Source: JBEVOS01 sp044226655 (GTDB lineage: Bacteria > Pseudomonadota > Alphaproteobacteria > Caulobacterales > Aquidulcibacteraceae). From it: a stretch of DNA of 64,000 bases. The notes under the pieces were generated by a model. That model saw only the letters and a list, made by a program, of their open reading frames with translations. It was not told where the DNA came from and did not search any database. The stretch lies in assembly GCA_044226655.1 (NCBI GenBank), contig JBGAGO010000001.1, forward strand, positions 930,001 through 994,000. Direction: 5' to 3'. The position numbers were made by a program, and so were the translations under genes. Shown here in pieces: positions 47,453-55,498 of this stretch; within the stretch, counting starts at the first letter, position 1, and every line of letters starts with the position of its first letter.

Positions 47453-47466
47453 TTGCGCTGGATCAA
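47453..47466. promoter_or_regulatory. FNR/FixK-like box upstream of GST gene
   Basis: Minus strand TTGATCCAGCGCAA, identical in pattern to the box at 7816. The centre is 56 bp from the GST ATG; the box overlaps the stop of the preceding gene at 47463. Confidence 0.6.
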
Positions 47467-48083
47467 ACCGCGGCGCGGCTTTGGCGCACGATTTCTTCCT
47501 CGACGTCGCGCAGACGGTCCTTGCCGAAGAACATTTCCTCGCCGACGAAGAAGGTCGGGATGCCGAAGGCGCCGCGTTCGACGGCGGCGTTCGTATTGGC
47601 CAGCAGCGCGTCCTTCACGTCCTGATCCTGCGTGCGCTTCATCAGCCTGTCGGCGTCGATCCCATAGGCCGTGAGCGCGGCGCGCGCGATTTCCGGATCG
47701 TCCATCTTCTGGCCGTCTTCCCACATCGTGCGATAGGCGGCTTCGACGAACTCCGGCAGGCCGCCATCCTTCCACGCCGCCGTCGCCATGCGCGCGAGCA
47801 GCAGCGTGTTGACCGGAAAGTGCGGATTGGCGGCGTATTTCGTGAGCCCGTGGCGGGCCACGAAACGGCGCGTCTCCAGCCCGTCATAGGCGAGCTTGTT
47901 CTTGATGCCGGCGAACGCTTCGACCGGCGACCGATTGCCTGTCGCTTTGAAAATTCCGCCCAGCAGAACGGGCGTATAGTCGAACTTCGCGCCCGTGCGC
48001 TTCTCAATCTCGGGGATCACGCGATGCGAGAGATAGGCATTGGGGCTGCCGAAATCGAACAGGAACTCGACTTTCTTGGCCAT
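47463..48083 (-). CDS. 2-hydroxychromene-2-carboxylate isomerase/DsbA-like (kappa GST) protein
   Basis: A 206-residue thioredoxin-fold protein. The N-terminal VEFLFDFGSPNAYLSHRVIPE carries the active-site Ser of HCCA isomerases in place of the CxxC of DsbA. The cis-Pro site is in GAFGIPTFFVGEEMFFGKDRL. HCCA isomerases use glutathione to isomerise an intermediate of naphthalene-type aromatic degradation. The start overlaps the SDR stop (TGATG), giving translational coupling. ATG 48089 is an alternative, but GGAG would be only two bases away from it. Confidence 0.87.
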   Translation of the reverse strand: MAKKVEFLFDFGSPNAYLSHRVIPEIEKRTGAKFDYTPVLLGGIFKATGNRSPVEAFAGIKNKLAYDGLETRRFVARHGLTKYAANPHFPVNTLLLARMATAAWKDGGLPEFVEAAYRTMWEDGQKMDDPEIARAALTAYGIDADRLMKRTQDQDVKDALLANTNAAVERGAFGIPTFFVGEEMFFGKDRLRDVEEEIVRQSRAAV

Positions 48084-48820
48084 CACCATTGCTCCATCCA
48101 GGGGCGCAGATCCAATTCGAACGTCCAGGCATCGCGCGGCTGATGATGCAGCGTCACGTAATTCTGCGCGATGTGCGCGGGGTTCAGAATGCCGTCCTGA
48201 TCCTTGAGCTTGTAGCGCTCGGGGAAATTGGAGCTGATGAATTCGGTGTCGATGGCGCCGTCGATCACGATATGCGCCACATGCACGCCCTTGGGCGCGA
48301 GCTCCTTCGCCATCGACATGGCGAGCGCGCGCAACGCGTGTTTGGCGCCGGAGAACGCCGCGAAATTGGCGCGCCCGCGCATCGAAGCCGTGGCGCCGGT
48401 GTAGAGGATCGTGCCGCGCCCGCGCGGAACCATGCGCTTGGCCGCCTCGCACCCCATCAGGAAGCCGCCGAAGCAGGCCATTTCCCAGATCTTGAAATAC
48501 TTGCGCGCGGTTTCGTCGAGAATCGAGGAGGGCACATTGGCGCCGATGTTGAACGCGGCGACCTCGATCGGCCCGACGTCGCGCTCGATCTCTTCGACGA
48601 GGGCGACCATGTCCTCTTCCTTGCGCGCGTCGCGGCCATAGCCGATGGCGCGCCCGCCCGCGGCCTCGATCTCGGCCACCAGAGGCTCGAGCTTGTCGGC
48701 CGTGCGCCGCACGCAGCAGGCGGTGAGGCCATCCTGTGCGAAGGCTTTGGCGATGGCGCCGCCCGTGGCGTCGCCCGCGCCGATGATCAGGGCTGCGCCC
48801 TGCTTTGCGCCTGGGGCCAT
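48083..48820 (-). CDS. short-chain dehydrogenase/reductase with Phe at the catalytic Tyr position
   Basis: A 245-residue Rossmann protein. The NAD(P) loop GAGDATGGAIAKAF replaces the usual TGxxxGxG. The active-site region reads ANFAAFSGAKHALRAL, so the normal Tyr of YxxxK appears as Phe while Lys is kept. Catalysis may be altered or the protein may be non-reductive, as in some known atypical SDRs. It is the first gene of a unit with the isomerase and is divergent from a TetR regulator, with two operator-like palindromes in between. Confidence 0.82.
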   Translation of the reverse strand: MAPGAKQGAALIIGAGDATGGAIAKAFAQDGLTACCVRRTADKLEPLVAEIEAAGGRAIGYGRDARKEEDMVALVEEIERDVGPIEVAAFNIGANVPSSILDETARKYFKIWEMACFGGFLMGCEAAKRMVPRGRGTILYTGATASMRGRANFAAFSGAKHALRALAMSMAKELAPKGVHVAHIVIDGAIDTEFISSNFPERYKLKDQDGILNPAHIAQNYVTLHHQPRDAWTFELDLRPWMEQW

Positions 48821-48835
48821 CGCCGTCCTCCCTGT

Positions 48836-48872
48836 ATGATGGACATCATGCAGACAGCATGATAGCCGTCAT
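48836..48872. promoter_or_regulatory. two TetR-type operator candidates
   Basis: Two copies of ATGA-N6-TCAT, at 48836-48849 (ATGATGGACATCAT) and 48859-48872, are spaced 23 bp apart in the 81-bp gap between the divergent SDR and TetR genes. They also fall inside a larger GTATGA...TCATAC inverted repeat (48834-48874). Confidence 0.6.
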
Positions 48873-48901
48873 ACTGTCAAATCATTTCGGATGCTGGACT
48901 C

Positions 48902-49444
48902 ATGGGGCATTCCCAGGCTCAGAAAAAAGCCAATCACGACAGGATCGTCGCCATCGCGGCGCGGCGCATGCGCGAGCGCGGCCTCGACGGTGTGAGCGTC
49001 GCCGATGTGATGGCCGAAGCGGGCCTGACGCATGGCGGCTTCTACGCGCATTTCGCCACGCGCGATGATCTGGTGCGCGAAGCCTTGGTCTTTGCGTTCG
49101 AAGAAAGCGAACGGCGTGGCAAGAAGGCGGCGGCGAAGGCCGGCGGCGATCCGCGCGCCGCATATTTCGAGTCCTATCTGTCGCTCGCCCATCGCGATGA
49201 GGTGGCGCGCGGTTGCGCGCTCGCCTCGCTGGCGCCGGATATCGCGCGCGCGTCGGAGCAGACGCGCGCGCTGTTGAGCGAGGACATCAAGCGGCGCCTG
49301 GCCGCGCGCGGGCGTAAGAGCGAAGCGGCGGCTCTGGCCGATCTTTCGACCGCCGTCGGCGCGCTGATGCTGTCGCGCGCCGTGGAAGACGAAGCGCTGT
49401 CGCGCGCGATCCTCGAAGCGGCGAAAGCCGCGTTGACGCGTTAG
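48902..49444 (+). CDS. TetR/AcrR-family transcriptional regulator
   Basis: A 180-residue repressor-like protein. The N-terminal helix-turn-helix reads VSVADVMAEAGLTHGGFYAHFATRDDL (residues 30-57). The C-terminal domain has the conserved CALASLAPDIARAS segment (TetR_C_13/16-like, as in regulators of the LmrA/YxaF type). It is divergent from the SDR-isomerase unit and probably represses it through the ATGA-N6-TCAT sites. The inducing ligand is not predictable. Confidence 0.88.
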   Translation: MGHSQAQKKANHDRIVAIAARRMRERGLDGVSVADVMAEAGLTHGGFYAHFATRDDLVREALVFAFEESERRGKKAAAKAGGDPRAAYFESYLSLAHRDEVARGCALASLAPDIARASEQTRALLSEDIKRRLAARGRKSEAAALADLSTAVGALMLSRAVEDEALSRAILEAAKAALTR

Positions 49445-49701
49445 ACGGGATCGTCCGCGCGCCCCAGGCTCGCCACGTCGCGCCACAAATCGGCGATCCG
49501 CGGCAGCGCAATCTCGCGCAGGATGTTCGTCGCCTCCCAGCGGAACGTCACGGCCAGCACGAGCACGCTCGTCAGCAGCGACAAGATCTGCGCGACGAGG
49601 CACGCGATCAGCACGAAAGCGGACATCGGCAGCGCCCATAGCGCGCCGAACATCACGCCCAGCGCACGCAGCGGCAAAGGCAGCGCGAATTCTGCGGTCA
49701 T
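49441..49701 (-). CDS. small hypothetical membrane protein
   Basis: An 86-residue protein with one long or two short hydrophobic helices (about residues 10-52: LRALGVMFGALWALP and AFVLIACLVAQILSLLTSVLVLAV) and a charged C-terminus. Its end overlaps the TetR gene stop by 4 bp. No family recognised. An FNR/FixK-like box lies 92 bp upstream but its spacing fits the divergent cytochrome gene better. Confidence 0.6.
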   Translation of the reverse strand: MTAEFALPLPLRALGVMFGALWALPMSAFVLIACLVAQILSLLTSVLVLAVTFRWEATNILREIALPRIADLWRDVASLGRADDPV

Positions 49702-49792
49702 CTCATCCTCCCGGCGGCCGCGTCTGCCGGCGGCTCATCCGGGCGGCATTCTGCCGCTTGTTTCGCCGCCTCCGCAAGCGTGCGGCCGCGAC

Positions 49793-49806
49793 TTGCGCGG
49801 GATCAA
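49793..49806. promoter_or_regulatory. FNR/FixK-like box upstream of cytochrome c gene
   Basis: TTGCGCGGGATCAA (minus strand TTGATCCCGCGCAA). The centre is 64 bp upstream of the ATG at 49864, the same geometry as the boxes near ccoN and uspA. Confidence 0.6.
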
Positions 49807-49863
49807 GGCGCGGGCGCGCTTTGCGCCGACGCTGTGCGCGTTGAGACGATGGAGGACGTGGCC

Positions 49864-50226
49864 ATGATCGGGCGTTTGCGGTTGGGGTTTGCGAGCCTTC
49901 TGCTGGCCGTGCTGATGGCGTGCAGTTCGACGCCGGTCGCACCGCCGGCGGCGGACGGCGAACGCGTCGCGCTCGCGGCGCAAGGCCGTGACGTCGCCGC
50001 GCTGCGCTGCGCCTCGTGCCATGCGATCGAGCCGGCCGATCTCGCTTCGCCCAATCCAAACGCGCCGCCCTTCGCCGTGATCGCGCGCACGCCGGGCATG
50101 ACGCAGATCGCGCTCAATGCGTGGCTGCACTCGGCCCATCCTTCGATGCCGAACCTCATCACCGATGAAGGCGAGGTCGACGCGCTTGCGGCCTATCTGC
50201 GCTCGCTGCCGCGCGGTGGCGGCTGA
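49864..50226 (+). CDS. monohaem cytochrome c lipoprotein
   Basis: A 120-residue exported cytochrome. The signal ends in a lipobox (LLAVLMAC), predicting a lipid-anchored protein. The haem-c motif CASCH is followed by HAIEPAD. A candidate Met axial ligand lies in SAHPSMPNL near the C-terminus. ATG 49864 follows GGAGGACGTGGCC. An FNR/FixK-like box is centred 64 bp upstream. It probably supplies electrons to a terminal oxidase such as the cbb3 enzyme in low oxygen; that link is inference. Confidence 0.87.
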   Translation: MIGRLRLGFASLLLAVLMACSSTPVAPPAADGERVALAAQGRDVAALRCASCHAIEPADLASPNPNAPPFAVIARTPGMTQIALNAWLHSAHPSMPNLITDEGEVDALAAYLRSLPRGGG

Positions 50227-50307
50227 AGAATTCATCGACAAGGCCGCGCATTTTTCGCGTGCATCGCGCCACGACGCATGCTATCTGCGCCGCCCTTGGA
50301 GGATGTC

Positions 50308-50406
50308 ATGTCGCGTCGGCTGCTCATCAGCGCTGCAAATCCGAACTCCGCCGTCAAACACGGCGAGCGGGTTTATGCGCGCGCGCGGAGGGTCGATTTC
50401 GGCTGA
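50308..50406 (+). CDS. putative 32-residue protein followed by a terminator
   Basis: A short frame starting MSRRLLISAANPNSAVKHGE. ATG 50308 is preceded by GGAGG at five-base spacing. It ends 20 bp before a strong intrinsic terminator, and there is no larger gene in this 303-bp interval. Basic, no membrane segment. Coding status is uncertain: it could instead be a small regulatory RNA with a fortuitous frame. Confidence 0.35.
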   Translation: MSRRLLISAANPNSAVKHGERVYARARRVDFG

Positions 50407-50426
50407 ACGTCTTCATGAGACGGAGC

Positions 50427-50468
50427 ATGAAAAACCCCTCCAAGGCGCGGCCTGGAGGGGTTTTTCAT
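50427..50468. terminator. bidirectional intrinsic terminator
   Basis: Perfect 16-bp arms ATGAAAAACCCCTCCA / TGGAGGGGTTTTTCAT around a 10-base loop, with A-tract and T-tract on either side. Lies between the short frame at 50308 and rtcB. Confidence 0.85.
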
Positions 50469-50529
50469 GTGCGCTCCAGGCCGTTGATCGCGTCGAAAAA
50501 CGATCAGGTTTGGAATGAGGAGACCGGCC

Positions 50530-51602
50530 ATGTCCGGCTATGAAATCATCGATGGCGCCAACGCGCCGATCTTCGCGTGGACGCGCGGCGTGCCTGTCGA
50601 GCACGCGGCGATGGAACAATTGCGTAATGTCGCCTCGATGCCGTTCGTCTTCCCGCATCTCGCGGTGATGCCGGACGTGCATTTCGGACGCGGCGCGACC
50701 GTTGGCTCGGTGATTCCGACCAAGGGCGCGATCATCCCGGCCGCTGTCGGCGTCGACATCGGCTGCGGCATGATGGCGGCGCGCACCTCGCTCACGGCGA
50801 ACGATCTTCCCGACTCGCTTGCGCGGCTGCGCGGCGCGATCGAACGCAACGTGCCCCACGGCAACGGGCCGGGCGGCAATCACCGCGACATCCCGTCTTC
50901 GGTCTCGATGAAGCGGACCGGGTGTGGGTGATGCTGCATTCGGGCTCGCGCGGCTCGGGCAATCGCATCGGCGACTATTTCATCACGCGCGCACGCGAAG
51001 ACCTCGCGCGCCGTGTGCTCGACTATCACGTGCCGGACAAGGACCTCGCTTTCTTTCTCGAAGGCGAAGATTTGTTCGACGATTACGTCGAGGCCTTGGA
51101 TTGGGCGCAGGATTACGCGCGCGCCAATCGCGAGGTGATGATGGAGCGCGTGTTGCGGGCGTTGCGCGACAATCTTCCGGGCTTCAAGCTCGAGAAGACG
51201 GCCGTGAACTGCCACCACAATTACGTGGCGCGCGAGCATCATTTCGGCCACGACGTGTTCGTGACCCGCAAGGGCGCGGTGCGCGCGGGGCCGGGCGAAC
51301 TCGGCATCATCCCGGGTTCGATGGGCGCGAAGTCCTTCATCGTGCGCGGCAAGGGCGATGCGAACTCGTTCTGCACCTGCTCGCACGGCGCAGGCCGCGC
51401 GATGTCGCGCACCGAAGCCAAGCAACGCTTCACGCTGGCCGATCACAAGCGCGCCACCGAAGGCGTCGAATGCCGCAAGGACGCGGGCGTGCTCGACGAA
51501 ACGCCGATGGCCTACAAGGACATCGACGCCGTCATGGCCGCCCAAGGCGACCTCGTGGAGATCGTGCACACGCTGCGGCAGGTCGTGTGTGTGAAGGGGT
51601 GA
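50530..51602 (+). pseudogene. rtcB: disrupted RtcB-type RNA ligase
   Basis: RtcB joins 2',3'-cyclic phosphate and 5'-OH RNA ends in tRNA splicing and repair. Residues of the N-terminal half are intact, from MSGYEIIDGANAPIFAWT through GAIIPAAVGVDIGCGM (metal-binding Cys) to VPHGNGPGG. The frame then reads a few unrelated codons and stops at 50931. The C-terminal half resumes in another frame at about DEADRVWVMLHSGSRGSGN (from 50907) and runs intact to QVVCVKG, including NCHHNY and the guanylylated His in CSHGAGR. Against the E. coli protein about 50 residues between HG and CLDE are missing. Reads as an internal deletion with frameshift, or an assembly error there. A functional split protein is unlikely. 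Confidence 0.85.
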
Positions 51603-51606
51603 CGGC

Positions 51607-51849
51607 TTGAGCGGAAGGAAGGATGGCGGCGCTTTCGGCGAAAAGCCTAAGCGCCGCCATCTCAACCGCGATCAGAGACGCGCGCGTCAAATCGCGTTGG
51701 CCGCTGCTTTTGTTAAGGCTTATGCACGAAAGGCGCAGAAGCGGTCTGAGCCCAATGATCGCCACTACGACAAAAAGGTCGAGGAAAAGCTGAAGCGGAT
51801 GGCGCCCGAGGAGTTGGATCGACTCCTGCGGCAGGACGATGACGAATAA
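51607..51849 (+). CDS. small highly charged hypothetical protein behind rtcB
   Basis: An 80-residue protein, basic in the first half (RRHLNRDQRRARQIALAAAFVKAYARKAQKRSEP) and acidic at the end (EELDRLLRQDDDE). It starts at TTG 51607, five bases after the rtcB stop, with AGGGGTG just upstream. The composition suits a nucleic-acid-associated peptide and the second half (YDKKVEEKLKRMAPEELDRLL) predicts a helix. Family unknown; association with RNA repair is suggested only by position. Confidence 0.55.
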   Translation: MSGRKDGGAFGEKPKRRHLNRDQRRARQIALAAAFVKAYARKAQKRSEPNDRHYDKKVEEKLKRMAPEELDRLLRQDDDE

Positions 51850-51886
51850 GCGCGACGCCGCCGCGGGAAACGGCGGCGTCAGCGCA

Positions 51887-52666
51887 TCACCCCAGCCGCT
51901 TCTGGATCGCGTCGACGACGTGCTGCGTCTTTTCCAGGGTCACCATATGGCCCGCTTCGGGGATCGAGGTGAGCTTGGCGCCTTTGATCGCGTCCTTGAA
52001 TTTGCGCGCGTAGACCGGCGGGATGAGCTTGTCGCTGTCGCCCCAGATGATCTGCGTCTTGGCTTTGATGCGGTAGAGCCGCTGCGCAAGGCCGCGATCG
52101 GGGATCGGAAACAGAATCCGTCCCGCCATGCCGAGCTGGCGCGCGTTCGTCACCAGATAGGTCTGCAGGAAATTCGGATCGTCGATCTTGAGGCCGGACG
52201 TCATCATCGCCGCGCCCGCTTCCGCGTCGTGGAAGAGGTACGCCGGCATTTCATACGGCATCAGCGCGAACAGATCGGGGATCGGATAGTCGTCGCTCCA
52301 CAAGCCCGCAGGACAGATGAGCGCGAGCTTCGCGACATCGTTCGGCGCGATCGCCGCCATTTCCGCCGCGATCATGCCGCCCATGGAATGGCCGACGAGG
52401 ATCGGCTTCTTGAGCTTCAGCGCGGCGGCGACATCCCAATAGTGCAAGGTGATGTCGAGCATGTCGCGCAGCTCGTTGCACTCTTCGCTGTCGCCATAGC
52501 CGGGCAGCAGGGGCGCGAACACTTCATAATGCTGCGCCAGCGCGTTGAGGAATGGATCGGCCGCGGTGACGCCGCCGGCGCCGTGCAGGAAGAGCAGCGG
52601 CTTGCCTTCGCCGCCGTGCAGATAGCGCACGGGCACGTGCGGCGTGTCGATGGTCTTGAGGTCCAT
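51887..52666 (-). CDS. alpha/beta-hydrolase (meta-cleavage-product-hydrolase-like)
   Basis: A 259-residue hydrolase. Oxyanion LLFLHGAGGVTAADPF; nucleophile elbow VGHSMGGMIAAEMA (Ser at about 94); acid in IWGDSDKLIPP; His in IPEAGHMVTLEKTQHV. Similar to C-C bond or ester hydrolases in ring-degradation pathways. It is the last gene of a coupled operon with a flavin monooxygenase, an acyl-CoA synthetase and two acyl-CoA dehydrogenases, which supports a catabolic role on a cyclic or branched acid. Confidence 0.85.
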   Translation of the reverse strand: MDLKTIDTPHVPVRYLHGGEGKPLLFLHGAGGVTAADPFLNALAQHYEVFAPLLPGYGDSEECNELRDMLDITLHYWDVAAALKLKKPILVGHSMGGMIAAEMAAIAPNDVAKLALICPAGLWSDDYPIPDLFALMPYEMPAYLFHDAEAGAAMMTSGLKIDDPNFLQTYLVTNARQLGMAGRILFPIPDRGLAQRLYRIKAKTQIIWGDSDKLIPPVYARKFKDAIKGAKLTSIPEAGHMVTLEKTQHVVDAIQKRLG

Positions 52667-52670
52667 GATC

Positions 52671-53933
52671 TTAAGCCTCCACCAGCGGCGCTTTGGTCGG
52701 CGCGGCGGGCAGCGAACCGGCCGTCACGCGCTTGTTGAGCGGCTTGCACCAGAAACGTTCGTCGTCGGCATAATCCGGATAGAGATTGCGCAGCTTGGGC
52801 ATGACCTCGTCGGCGAACAGTTTCGTCGAGTACATGCACTTGTCCGCCGGCATATCGCCGACATGCATGAGGCAGAAGAGATTGCCCACGCGCAGCGTTT
52901 CGGCGAGATGTTCGAGCCGCTGGCGCACGGTTTCGGGCGAGCCGGCGATGACGTGGCCTTGCTCGACCAATTCGCCCCAAGACAGCGTCGCATAGCCGCC
53001 GCGCGGCGGCGCATATTGGCTGAGCGCGCCCGATTGGATCGTCTTGATCGTGCGATAGCCGGGCGCATCGGCGAAGCCCGGATAGACGTGCAGGCAGCGA
53101 TTGTAGAAATAGTTGATGTGCGGCGCGTAGAGCTTTTCAGCTTCCGCATCGGTGGCGGCCACGCAGATGGTTTGCGCAAAGCCCGCGCGATAGGGCGACA
53201 TGTCCGGCGCGCCGCGCTCCTCCACGCGCTTCCAATAGCCATCCATCAGCGCCTTGGCGCGGAGATAGCCGGAGAAGCTGAGGTAGGAATACGAATAGGT
53301 GTTGTCGATGCAGAAATCATAGGTCTCGACGGAGCCGCCGCCGGGAATGTGGATCGGCGGCGTCGGCTGCTGGATCGGGCGCGGCCATATGTTGACATGG
53401 CGCAGCTTGTTATAGCGGCCGTTCCACGCAAAGGGTTCGCGCGTCGTCCACGCCTTGATGATGAGATCGTGCGCTTCTTGGTATTTCTCGCGCGTCAGCG
53501 ACGGGATCTGCCCGTAGCAATAGTTCGTGTCCATCGACGTGCCGACCGGGAAGCCGGCGACGAGGCGCCCGCCCGAAATGCAATCGAGCATCGCGAATTC
53601 TTCGGCGACCCGCACCGGCGGATTGTAGAGCGCGATCGAATTGCCGAGGACGACGATGGCCGGGTCTTTGGTGCGGCGCGCGAGGCCCGCGGCGATGATG
53701 TTCGGGCTTGGCATAATGCCATAGCCGTTCTGGTGGTGCTCGTTCACGCCGATGCCGTCGAAGCCCAGCGTGCCGGCATATTCCAGCAGGTCCATATAGG
53801 TGTTGTAGACCTCATGGCTCTTGGCCGGATCGAACAGCTTCTGATCGATGTCGACCCAGACCGAGCGGTTCTTCTCCCGGAAATCATCCGGCAGATAGGG
53901 CCAGGGCATGAGGTTGAACCAGGTGAATTTCAT
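52671..53933 (-). CDS. LLM-class flavin-dependent oxidoreductase (luciferase-like monooxygenase)
   Basis: A 420-residue TIM-barrel flavin monooxygenase. N-terminus MKFTWFNLMPWPYLPDDF; GFDGIGVNEHHQNGYGIMPSP and ISGGRLVAGFPVGTSMDTNY match the bacterial luciferase family. It needs reduced FMN from a reductase not encoded in this operon. Located between hydrolase and CoA-synthetase genes on the same strand. A likely reaction is hydroxylation or Baeyer-Villiger-type oxygenation of the pathway substrate; this is inferred. Confidence 0.88.
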   Translation of the reverse strand: MKFTWFNLMPWPYLPDDFREKNRSVWVDIDQKLFDPAKSHEVYNTYMDLLEYAGTLGFDGIGVNEHHQNGYGIMPSPNIIAAGLARRTKDPAIVVLGNSIALYNPPVRVAEEFAMLDCISGGRLVAGFPVGTSMDTNYCYGQIPSLTREKYQEAHDLIIKAWTTREPFAWNGRYNKLRHVNIWPRPIQQPTPPIHIPGGGSVETYDFCIDNTYSYSYLSFSGYLRAKALMDGYWKRVEERGAPDMSPYRAGFAQTICVAATDAEAEKLYAPHINYFYNRCLHVYPGFADAPGYRTIKTIQSGALSQYAPPRGGYATLSWGELVEQGHVIAGSPETVRQRLEHLAETLRVGNLFCLMHVGDMPADKCMYSTKLFADEVMPKLRNLYPDYADDERFWCKPLNKRVTAGSLPAAPTKAPLVEA

Positions 53934-53959
53934 CGCGCTCTCCCATTTCTTTTCTGTGT

Positions 53960-55498
53960 TCAGATTTTACGTACGGCGCGCTCCCAGAACGGTTCGCGCA
54001 ATTTGCGTTTGAAGATTTTTCCGGAATCCTCGCGCGGCAGATCGGCCGCGAAATCGATGGCCTTCGGCACTTTGTAGGAGGCCATGCGTTCTTTCAGGAA
54101 CGCCTTGAGGTCGGCCTCGTCGACGGCGGCGCCTGGCTGCACTTGCACGACCGCATGCACACGCTCGCCGAACTCATCGTCGGGAATGCCGAACACGGCG
54201 CAATCGAACACGCCAGGCGCCTTGAGCAATTCGGCTTCGATCTCGGCAGGATAGATATTCGCGCCGCCGGAAATGATCATGTCCTTCGAGCGGTCGCACA
54301 GATAGAGGAAGCCGTCGGCGTCGAGATAGCCGACATCGCCGAGCGAAATGAGGCCCTTCTTCTCCGCGCGGGCGCGCTTCTCATCGTCGCCGTGATAGGT
54401 GAAATCCGCCATGGTCGGGATTTTACAGATGATCTCGCCGACGCCGCCGGTTTCCAGATCCTCGCCATTCTCGCCCAGCACGCGGATTTCCGCGCCGCTC
54501 ACGGCTTTGCCGACAGTGCCGGGATGTTTCAGCCAATCTTCGGAATTGCAGAATACCACGGCGCTGGTTTCCGTGCCGCCATAATATTCATTGATCACCG
54601 GCCCCCACCATTCGATCATCGCCTGCTTTACGTGCACCGGGCAGGGCGCGGCGGCGTGGACGACGAATTTGAGCGAGGAGAGATCGTATTTTCGCATCAC
54701 CTCTTCCGGCAGCTTGAGCAGACGCACGAACATGGTCGGCACCATGTGCAGATGCGTGACCTTCTCTTTCTCGATCAGCTCCAGCAGGCCTTCCGGATCG
54801 AAGCGCGGCTGCAAGATCGTTCTGGCCCCGGCGCCGAACATCACCATGCCATAGGCGTTCGGCGCTGAGTGATACATCGGCCCCGTGAGGACCGTGACGA
54901 TCGGTTCGCCCTGCGCGGCGAAGAGGCCGAACACTTGGCCGATCAGCATCATCGCGACGCCGCGTTGGGCTTCGTTCGGCGGCCTGCGGCGCACGCCCTT
55001 GGGATGGCCCGTCGTGCCCGATGTATAGATCATTGTGCCGGGCGCAGCTTCGACCGTTTCGGCGCGCGGCGCGTTGCGCGCGATGAGATCGTCCCAGCTG
55101 TCGAGCCCTTCCGGCTTCCCGCATAGCGAGGCGGGAACGCTATAGGCGGCGGCGATTTCGGGGCGGGTCTCCACGATGAAAACCGGCACGCCGTCCGGAA
55201 TCGCCGAAGCGATCGGATGATAGAGATCGGCGTGGATCACGATCGCCTTGGCGCCGGAATTCTCGAATATGTAGCGCGCCTCGTCGGGCGAATTGTGCCA
55301 GTTCACCGGCGTGGGATAGGCGCCCAATTGGCTCGCGGCCGTGCTGGCTTCGTGGAACGCGAAATCATTGCGCAGATAGAGCGCGACGACATCGCCGGCG
55401 CCGACGCCCAGCTGCGCCAGGCCATTGGCTGCGCGCGCCGCGCGGTCGAGAATCTCCGCCTGAGGAATGAGGCGATCGCCGATCTGCAAGCCGCTCAT
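53960..55498 (-). CDS. acyl-CoA synthetase (AMP-forming)
   Basis: A 512-residue ANL-family ligase that activates a carboxylic acid to its CoA thioester. The P-loop-like motif is TMIYTSGTTGHPKGV. The A5 motif is EYYGGTETSAV; A7-A8 is GDVGYLDADGFLYLCDRSKDMIISGG; catalytic Lys lies in PREDSGKIFKRKL. The ATG at 55498 overlaps the acyl-CoA dehydrogenase stop (ATGA); a start at 55507 is possible. It supplies CoA thioesters to the two dehydrogenases encoded just upstream. Confidence 0.93.
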   Translation of the reverse strand: MSGLQIGDRLIPQAEILDRAARAANGLAQLGVGAGDVVALYLRNDFAFHEASTAASQLGAYPTPVNWHNSPDEARYIFENSGAKAIVIHADLYHPIASAIPDGVPVFIVETRPEIAAAYSVPASLCGKPEGLDSWDDLIARNAPRAETVEAAPGTMIYTSGTTGHPKGVRRRPPNEAQRGVAMMLIGQVFGLFAAQGEPIVTVLTGPMYHSAPNAYGMVMFGAGARTILQPRFDPEGLLELIEKEKVTHLHMVPTMFVRLLKLPEEVMRKYDLSSLKFVVHAAAPCPVHVKQAMIEWWGPVINEYYGGTETSAVVFCNSEDWLKHPGTVGKAVSGAEIRVLGENGEDLETGGVGEIICKIPTMADFTYHGDDEKRARAEKKGLISLGDVGYLDADGFLYLCDRSKDMIISGGANIYPAEIEAELLKAPGVFDCAVFGIPDDEFGERVHAVVQVQPGAAVDEADLKAFLKERMASYKVPKAIDFAADLPREDSGKIFKRKLREPFWERAVRKI

